A DNA stretch of 64,000 bases from Piscicola geometra (taxonomy: Eukaryota > Annelida > Clitellata > Hirudinida > Piscicolidae): the NCBI GenBank assembly GCA_943735955.1, contig OX030959.1, forward strand, positions 5,675,241 through 5,739,240. Direction: 5' to 3'. Positions 54,790 through 64,000 of this stretch are shown here, piece after piece. The translations under genes were made by a program, and so were the position numbers. Under the pieces are notes generated by a model that was not told the DNA's origin, made no database searches, and saw only the letters and a list, made by a program, of their open reading frames with translations. Each line of letters starts with the position of its first letter. Position 1 is the first letter of the stretch.

Positions 54790-55459
54790 CAGAATTGTGC
54801 CCTCCAACATCTGCAATGTAGCTTCCGAGAGGATCAGAGTCGAACCTAGAGGGCATGGCGAGATCTGTCAGTAAGCTTCTGCCAGCCAATGAGGGGCCAG
54901 GACTTGGTTGGTGGTGTCCATAAAAGTCTGGGTAAAAACTGAGATTGCGGTGGTTGGCTAGCTGATTGAGGGGGTTGAACTGATGCTGCAGGAAATCAGC
55001 GCCACTTCCGAAGGTACCGTAGGGCGTGTGGGAGAGTCCGTGAGGGGCCGAAACTCCGTGGAGAGAAGAAGGATATGGAGCGAAATTGCTGACGCAACCG
55101 CTTCTTTGACTGCCGAGACCTGGTGGAGGAGGTGGCAAGGGCGGAGGAGGCTCTGGTGGATTATAATTCCATCCATTAAAAAGTCTACGATGATCTGGAG
55201 GTGGTGGAGGTGGAAGCTGGTGGTGATGGGAGTGGATGTTGTGGATCGATGAGGAAGAAGAACCACCGCCGCTGTTGCTCCCACTTCCACCGTTTCCATG
55301 ACCGCTCCCAAGCCCTGATCCACCAAGGCCTTGGTAAGAGCCAATATTTCCCCTGGGAGAGGGCAGAAGTCCATGAGTGCTAGATGGCTCCATGGGACTG
55401 TATTCGGTCTTGCACTGCTGCTGCGAATACTTGTCCTGTTTGTACAATTGTTCATCCAT
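54790..55459 (-). CDS. Post2: Post2 posterior Hox gene, exon 1
   Basis: First coding exon (223 residues plus one base) of the spiralian posterior Hox gene Post2. The start MDEQLYKQDK has a strong context (ACAATGG) and is the first ATG after an in-frame TAA at 55517-55519. The region is low in complexity: Gly/Ser-rich at residues 44-71, a His cluster at 74-80, six prolines at 83-88, and a second proline-rich block at about 101-113. A lone Trp occurs in FNGWNY (94-99). There is no YPWM, as usual for posterior-class proteins. The C-terminal part is richer in Phe, Tyr and Leu (FYPDFYGHH, RSLLTDLAMPSR) and may hold an activation or interaction region; that is inference. The exon ends after GGHNS plus one base at a GTGAGT donor (GT at 54789-54788). 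Joined to the homeobox exon it gives 337 residues. The ORF reads on into the intron, but that tail (AT-rich, starting GELLSF) is not coding. Confidence 0.9.
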
Positions 55460-58239
55460 TGTTGTTTGGCGAGATGTAGTAGTGAAGTACTTGTGACGTT
55501 GATGCGATACAGTTTTTTAGGGAATAACCAGTTTTTAAAAACTACTATTATGTCAATTTGTCAATAATAAATAGTTAGTAAGAGTTAAAAAGAACTATCT
55601 CGGAGTTTAAAGTTTTTTAATGCAGTATAGTTAAAGTTTGACATAGATTTTCCAATTAAATACCCCTAGTTTATAACAAACTTGTAGAGGTTTTTAAAAA
55701 TAATTATAGTTAAGATAACTGTTTCAAACTTTTATAATCAAACATAGCTATAATTCAGCTAATCAATATTATGAATTTTACTTCATAAACTTTACCAAAG
55801 TTTTTCCCCTTCCAACATTCAATGAATGTCTGGAAAAATCTGTAGATTGATAAAAAACTATATTATCTAGTATACTTTTTCAAAATCTAGTTAACTTATA
55901 CTCGAATCAAGTTTTGTTAAGATACCGTTAACTTTAGTGAAATTTATATTAACGAAGATTTGCAACGAAATCATCAATCCTTCGTTTGGCTTGTTATCTG
56001 AGCTTTGAGTTGAACACAGTGATAAGATAGGGTGCTGTTTTTAATGATATATTCAAGAATTGTTAAATTTAATTTTTTATACATGTACTAACTGAAAGAA
56101 ATGCTACGATTTGAAAAATATTCAATAATTTTGTTAAATTGATATTAAATATAAAATAGTGAGAATGATAATTATGAAGATGACTTAATAATTATGAAAG
56201 GTATAATGTATTTAACTAAACTGGTTCTCATAACAACATCTCAATGACTGAATCGTTTTTTTCCTATGTAATATAACATACAAGGTAGGAAAATAGAAAA
56301 AAAAAACTATTCATCTGCAAAATGCGCTTTTGAAACTAAGTTGTAATTGAGTTAGTATGTCAGAATAGTAAAGTAATAACTCATCACTTACTTTTATTCA
56401 ACAATAAATATCTCCAAAACACCTCATAGCAACAATTTTTCTTACAATTTTTCCACTTATGTATCACTATATATATGAATGAACAGCAATACAAAAACTA
56501 TATAGTATATATATGAAGTGAAAACTTTTATACTTATACATATATAATAAAAGTTTTTTTCTTTTTTATACAAACCCGTCCTATATATCCTAAAAGCTTG
56601 GAATATAAATTGAAAAATAAAGGTTTAATTTCAAATGAATTACTCATCCAACTCACTTGTTAAATTAATTCAATTCAAAATTATTTTTTTATTCATATAA
56701 AAGTGTTTATTCATGCGAGGTAATTCATTATTCTTAACGAAGATTTCAATAAATCTCTCCCATCAAAAGATTTTCTTTTTTTAAGAAAAAAATCTACTTT
56801 GTATGAAAATTATGACTTTTTATGCAGAGAAAATTATTCTAAGATTCTTTCGTTTTTTGAATCATGGTTTTTCTGTAAGAGAGATAGTGATGTTGAAAAT
56901 AAAAAAGTGATTTTTGTATACATTTAAAGATGCGTCTAATTAGCATCTTCTTTGTAATCATAAATCTAAATGAACACAGTTGTCGGAAGAGTATATCTAA
57001 ATAGTTTTTATAATTTCACAGTTCTGTCCATCATGACTACTCAAGGTCGCGGATGAATTTATAGCATCTTCACATCAAGCATGTCAACAAATCAAGAAAG
57101 TTGAAATTTGTAACACAAGATTTTCCTATTATTAGGTTAGAAAACCTTCACAAAACAAAGTTTAATGTAATACTTTTACTTATGATGTGTAAAACTCTTC
57201 AAAATGCAATTTACAGGATTCCAAAATTTATCTTTCTCCATCATCACAGCGTACATCACCACACCACATTGCCTGTACGCTGCATGGTTCAAACTGGTTC
57301 AAATACATATATCAAACCGCCTCTATGTGTTTGTGAATTTTCTTGTTTGTATGCTTGAATGTTAGTGTGATAACATCTTTTGGAATCGGAACAGAATTGA
57401 TTTTTATGACGAATTATGTTTTTACCACATCCTATACCTAAATTGAGATGTATTTGTCTTTGGGGTTTTCTTAGCACGTAAATCAACCAATGGATTAAGT
57501 ATTTTTCTTCTTTTACATTTGCATATGAAAAAAAACGTTTTTACAGACAACTAACTTTTAGAATAATACTTTGAGACAGATTTAATTGAATATCTTTTTG
57601 ATGGCCAATGTGCAAGACTTTTGAGAAAAAAAACTAAATGTTTAAAAACAATAGACAACAATGTGATAAAGGTGTTGATTGCGTGAGACTTAGTTGAAGG
57701 AAGCTCTTCGCAATAATATCGATCTACTTTAGTTGGAGATCTTTCATTAGTAGTTTACTACTTATTCTTATTTTGTTGCAGTCGTCAACATCAAAAATAT
57801 TTTGGATTCTACTACTTAAATTAATAGTATTAACATTGAAATAATATATTTGAATAATATTTTTACTAATAAAATTGCAAACCTGAACAAAACTATACTT
57901 TTAATCTTTTGATTAGCTTTGAGCAAAGATGTTTTTATAAAAATTAATCTTTTGTGTAACCCCGTAATTTTCGAAAAAAAACTTTCAAACTGAAAATTGT
58001 GAATTAGTTTTGTGGTATAAATTATTTGAAGTTTTAGTTGAAAAAGACCATTAAAAAAAATATAGTTGAGGGCTCATCTTGAATTTGATATCTATTGAAT
58101 TAGGTAAAAATACTCAAACTTTTTACTTATTTAAAGTCTATAAAAGACTATAGTTTAGAAATTAACAAAACTTTTTATAACATGAAAGGATGCAATATAA
58201 AATATTTTCAAGAATTTTGTGAATTAAATCTTAAATATT
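55460..58239. other. Post2 5' flank
   Basis: Post2 5' UTR and promoter-proximal DNA. It is AT-rich with no clear core promoter next to the ATG. A small GC-richer patch (GGTCGCGGATG) lies near 57040-57080. ORFs at 57101-57486 have no recognised domain. Confidence 0.5.
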
Positions 58240-58385
58240 TTTATATATAAGAAAACATGTACAAAATGTACACAAAACATACATCAACATAAACATTGCA
58301 CCGGATGAACCTTCTTTGGCACGTGATCAATAGAAGCTTTTCCCTCATTGGTTGCGAAATAGACAGCGCTTTATGATTGGTCAAG
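58240..58385 (-). promoter_or_regulatory. Promoter-like cluster upstream of Post2
   Basis: A compact GC-richer block in very AT-rich DNA. Read on the minus strand it has two CCAAT boxes 29 bases apart (58376-58380 and 58347-58351), then a CACGTG E-box (58320-58325), then a TTATATATAA TATA-like stretch (58241-58250). The order and orientation suit transcription toward Post2, whose ATG is 2.8 kb further on, which would require a long or spliced 5' UTR. It could equally be an enhancer; the TATA part is weak evidence in this composition. Confidence 0.35.
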
Positions 58386-58460
58386 GCGACATGGAAAAAA
58401 GATATATGTTTTTTTTGACGTTCCATGGGTTTTACAGTGATACAGTTTATATTCCAACTC

Positions 58461-58716
58461 TTATATATTTGTCAAGTTAAATATTTTTTATTAATAAAAA
58501 TGAAATTTTCAAATACTTTAGAATTTTTCTAAAATATTAATAGTTTATACGGGTAATAATTTAATTAATACATATACAATTTCTAATATATTTTTCAAGT
58601 TAAATATTTTTTTATTAAAATAAATAAAATTTTCAAATACTTTTAAATTTTCCTAAAATATTAATAGTTTATTCAGGTAATAATTTAATTAATACAAATA
58701 TAATTTCTAATATCAA
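58461..58716. repeat. Tandem duplication, 123-base period
   Basis: Two diverged copies offset by 123 bases (TCAAGTTAAAT at 58472 and 58595), with a short third start at TTCTAATAT. It lies just upstream of the promoter-like cluster relative to Post2. Confidence 0.8.
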
Positions 58717-60476
58717 ATATACATCCTATAATGTATAAGATAAAAAAATAATAATTTAACCAGAAACAGGAATAGGTGAAGTAATAAAAAATAGAAATTT
58801 CCGCACATAACATTGTATAATATCTTAAAATTGTTTTTATGTATTATTTTAACAATTAGGGAAAAATGTTTTTTAAAACCTTAATGTTTTTTTACATTTT
58901 AATGCTATGATAAGGTAGATAAAAATTTACCTGCTACACTTAACCAGACTTGTATTAAATGATCATTAAGATTGCGAATACTTGAATTCAAAAGATCTAT
59001 TCACTCTCTAAAGTTTACTTTCAAGAACTCATAGGAGAAACTTTGGTTCAACTTAAATAATTTTCATGAATTTTTGAAAATCACACTTATTCAAATAGTT
59101 TTACTAATAGTATTTTAAATACTTTAAAATTAGTTTAAATTTTTGTGAAAATTCTATATTCTTATTAATAATAAGTATTTGAAAAAATATTTTTTTATTT
59201 AAAGCAAAATTGAGTATTTAGAAGAAAATATAGAAAAAAAGAATTTAAATTTATCAAAAGTCTTAAATAATTTATTCCAATTTAATTAGTTACGAAAGTA
59301 AGAAGTAATTACTAAATTTTTATTTTTAAATTTAAAAAAAATTCGAAATAAAAGGTTATTAGGTGCATATTTGACGTCACATTTTATATGGGACAAAGTT
59401 TTTCAAATATAGTTATCTAACTTTCTATTTTTCTTACCATATCATGATTAAGTAGAACTAGCAAAATATTTTTTCAAACTTTTATTTTTTAAAATAAAAA
59501 TTTCTTATTATTTAAAAAAAAATAATTTAGCGTAGGTTAATATTTAAATCGTAATAGCTACTTTATTTATAACTTGATTTTATTTATTCGATATTTTTAG
59601 TTATGTTTTCACATCCAAAAAAATTAATTAAGAATAACTCATTTATTTTATTGGAGTTCAATATTCATATGAAATATTTTTTTTAAATGTCAATAAACTT
59701 TAGACTCTTAACCTATTTTATTTAAATCTTTCATAAACTCTTAGATTGCTATTTTTAACAAAATTAAATTTTAATTTAACATTTTTTTATTCAGTTACCA
59801 CCAGTGGAAGTTAAATTTGTCTAAAGTTATTTAATTCAATGAACTGGAAATATTCTTCTCTCTAGTTCATTTATTTTTCCTGATTCACTATTAGAATTTT
59901 CATGTTGAATATTGAAAAAAATCTATTATTTATCGAAATTAAATTACAAGATCAAATATATTTAATTATTTACATAACAAAATACTAAATCCTTTAAAAA
60001 TTTAATACTTAAAACTATATATTTCACAATAAAATATTTAACGTTATTTAAAATTCAGAAAACAAATATAGTTGTTTAAATTTGACTCATTCAATAAAAT
60101 TATATATAAAATAAATATAAGTAACCAATCACTTTGTTAAAATTATTTTTTCTTCTAGTTTTCTCCGAAGGTTAAGTTATTTTAAAATTAAATTCTTACA
60201 TTAAAATTTACTTCATAGAAATACATTTCTTGTTTTAAACATAACATTTAATTTGTTCGATAGGCAAACATTTCCGATATCCCAATAATTGATTTTCTTA
60301 TTAGTCGTTCAATTTCGAAGATTTGAAATTTTGTTTCATTGGAATTTATTAGTTCAATAATATTTAATGAATTAATATATAATGCTGGTATATCTAATAA
60401 TAATATAAATATTAATATTATTCCTATTATCCTTTATTTTTAGTTATAATAGTAGTTATAATAGTTATTTTAATAA
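58717..60476. other. AT-rich non-coding DNA
   Basis: Very AT-rich with no features recognised. Confidence 0.6.
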
Positions 60477-61487
<1,011 letters not shown>

Positions 61488-64000
61488 TGAAATCATTTTA
61501 CATTTTACATTATTATTGCAAAAACATAGTTTTATATATGAACTAAGTTGTGAGTACTGTAAAAGGTAAAAGATCATAAAAATCTTATTATTCTTCTTTG
61601 TTAATCAGTTATTTAATATATATCACGCCTCAATTTATGGTATTAAAACAAGAATTCACATAAAAAAGACTGATTTATTTATTTATATTGATTTTCATGC
61701 TTTAATTTTCTAAAGCGTTTTCAAGTTATTAATTTAAAACATATGCATTCATTCGAAATTTTTTTCAATTTTAAATATTTTTAGACAAATTTTTCTCATT
61801 TAATTTATTTACAATTTTTTTTTAATATTAAAAAATTTTTAATCTAACAATCAAAAATACTCAAATGACATTTATGCTGTTAGTATTCCTTTTGATCAAA
61901 AACATATGCGTTCATAATATTTCAGTGTCTACATACTTTGAAGAATAATACGAAAGTAAAATTTGAGTTTGAAATAGTTATTATTATTAAATTCAATAAG
62001 TTGATTCCTATTTAAATTTCAAAAAGTGTTATTTTTATTATTCTAACAATAATTGTTCTTTAGATTTTCTAACAAAAGTATTTGCAAGAAAAAATTAAAT
62101 TTTCACAAATAAGATTCAAACTTCACAACATTTCTTTATAATCAGGTTTTGAAGCTGTAGAATATAAAGACAAAGCATAGCTATAATCAATTTTTAGAAA
62201 CTATATACATGATTTAGTAAATTAGAATTATAACTTTTCAATAAAAATTTCAACTTTCAATATCACATTATTTTTTTGCTTTTCGTCAATTTTAGCATTT
62301 TATTGTTTCGTTAGCACTATCATTTTATTCTTGTCCATTAGTAAGCAATAAGCAGTCTTATCGTTCTTTACTATGACTCTTTAGCAAGTTGACGATTTAC
62401 GAGTTGGCTTTAAAACAAAACAGATAAATGGTCCATAAACATAAATCTACAACGAAATTAAAATTTTATAGTTAGTTAAACGAATGGTGGTTAAAATAAA
62501 ATTTTATAAAATTTGAAGAATTCGTATTTCGAAGAAACGTATTTCAACTTTTCATTCTAATTTGTTATTTAGACTTTTTCTCATGTTTCAAATTATTATA
62601 CTATTGTCATATTTAATAATACTTAAGGCTCTAAAAATTATTTTTTTCAAATCCGATAAATGGAATATAATTTTTTTTCTTAATTACAAGAACAGACAGA
62701 GAGTAAGGAGAGTCTGTTTAGTATAATGTTTTATGGCTGACAGTTGGAGCACCACTGTTGTTGAAATAGTGATGAGTAAAGATATTTTTTAAATTTCTTC
62801 TATTGTCTGTTGTGAACATATGATAAACATAATAATTTTATTTAAATTTTGATTTTTTAAAATCTATTATCTGTTGTGAACATATGATTAACATAATAAT
62901 TTTATTTAAATTTTGATTTTTTAAAATCTATTGAATCTTTTTCAATTTATTAAAAATTTAAAATTTGAAGATCAGTGGAAAATTGAATAAGATTTTTTTA
63001 AATTACATTGTCACATTAAATTATTTAATACTATTTGAATATTGAAGAATCAAAACTATTTTTCCAGCTGATTTAACTTCATATTAGAAAATTTAGATCT
63101 TTTCAATCATTATTTATTATTATACAGAAGTGAATCTTTTAGTTTTGAAGGATGAGAGTGGCATAAGGGCTTTTGAAGTGTTTTAACAAACTGAGCGAAT
63201 AAATAACTATAAAAGGAACATAACTACAGAGGTAAGTAATGCAACAAGAGTTCACATCCATCATCCACTCGAAAAAATGAAATAATAATAAGTGCCATTA
63301 TATAGTAACATGATTTCATCTTTTTAATTTTTTTTTCTTATTTTAGATTCCGAATCTTAGAAAATTGTTAACTTTTTTTAAATAACTTTTTTTCTATAAA
63401 ATCTAATTTATACAGAACATATTTTGAGCATTGTTATCATTTTTTTTAGTTTAAAAAGTTTTGTTTGAAAAAATCAAATATATATTTTCATGATTTTTCA
63501 TAATATACTACACAATTGAAACCCAACTCATCCTTTATCTATAAATAAATACAATTTGATAGTAGTTATTTATACCTGAAAATTTGAAAAAAATTTAAAG
63601 TGAGAGAAAAATAAGTTAAACCTAAAAAAAGGTTTCTATCTGTTTTGTTTGCTAGAGTATATAATAATTTAAATTTAATCTCTAGAGTTAACATCTTTTA
63701 ATATCTAAATCGCTCTGAATTCTGATTCCATTTATTTCAATAGTTGAAAATCAAAAAAGAATCCAAAATTTTTTTTTATTTCAAGTAATAATCTTGAAGT
63801 AAACTTTCAATTTTGAATTTATGAACAGTTTCAAAATCTTTTCACGGTTGCGAACTTTATAAATTAAACAATTATATAATATAATATAAAAAATCATGCA
63901 ATCAAAATTGAAGAAAAAAAATTGTAAGAATATTTAGTTTAGATATTTGTATATATACATTTTTTATGGTTCGGCAAAGAGGCTATATACAATTTGATCG
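61488..64000. other. AT-rich non-coding DNA, right edge
   Basis: No coding region. It contains the 64-base tandem duplication. No sign of a Post1 or other homeobox exon before the window ends. Confidence 0.6.
62802..62932. repeat. Tandem duplication, 64-base period
   Basis: Two nearly identical 64-base copies (CTGTTGTGAA at 62807 and 62871), with only a base or two different, so the duplication is recent. Confidence 0.85.

Noticed and set aside
54983..55567. Plus-strand ORFs opposite Post2 exon 1
   Set aside because: Shadows of the Gly/Ser/Pro-rich coding strand; no domain.

Overview
This is eukaryotic, strongly AT-rich DNA from a bilaterian animal. It carries a slice of a Hox cluster: two complete two-exon Hox genes, both read on the minus strand (right to left). 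The homeodomain types point to a spiralian (lophotrochozoan), such as an annelid, mollusc or relative. One gene encodes a Post2-type posterior homeodomain. The other encodes a central-class Lox2/Lox4-type homeodomain followed by a UbdA-like peptide. I cannot name the species from the sequence.

Layout, left to right. From 1 to about 36 kb there is no recognisable protein gene. This stretch lies 3' of the Lox gene. It holds decayed retrotransposon tails (about 1.13-1.36 and 6.03-6.46 kb), an inverted-repeat element (1.58-2.93 kb), low-complexity repeats, and several GC-richer islands (near 10, 13.6, 16.7, 19, 22.45, 24.2, 28-29 and 31.5 kb) that may be cis-regulatory. The Lox2-like gene has its homeobox exon at 36059-36330 and its first exon at 40474-41161, with a 4.1 kb intron. 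About 7.8 kb separates its start codon from the Post2 stop codon. Post2 has its homeobox exon at 48938-49281 and its first exon at 54790-55459, with a 5.5 kb intron. From 55.5 to 64 kb lies Post2 upstream sequence: a promoter-like cluster near 58.24-58.39 kb, two short tandem duplications, and a roughly 1 kb AGT/ACT trinucleotide array (60.48-61.49 kb).

Both genes share an architecture. A low-complexity N-terminal exon ends in a GTGAGT donor in phase 1, and a second exon carries the whole homeodomain. Both starts are supported by an upstream in-frame stop, and both joined proteins read through without a break. Post2 is 5' of the Lox gene on the same strand, as expected for a collinear spiralian cluster. 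Both proteins should be nuclear, sequence-specific transcription factors that pattern posterior body regions. The Lox protein keeps a YPWM motif for contact with Exd/Pbx-type partners; Post2 lacks one, as posterior Hox proteins usually do.

No undescribed molecular system is evident. The points most worth a second look are the divergent Lox homeodomain, the paired posterior-Hox-like sites in the gene-free flank, the promoter-like cluster upstream of Post2, a long imperfect hairpin at 13.55 kb, and the large AGT array.
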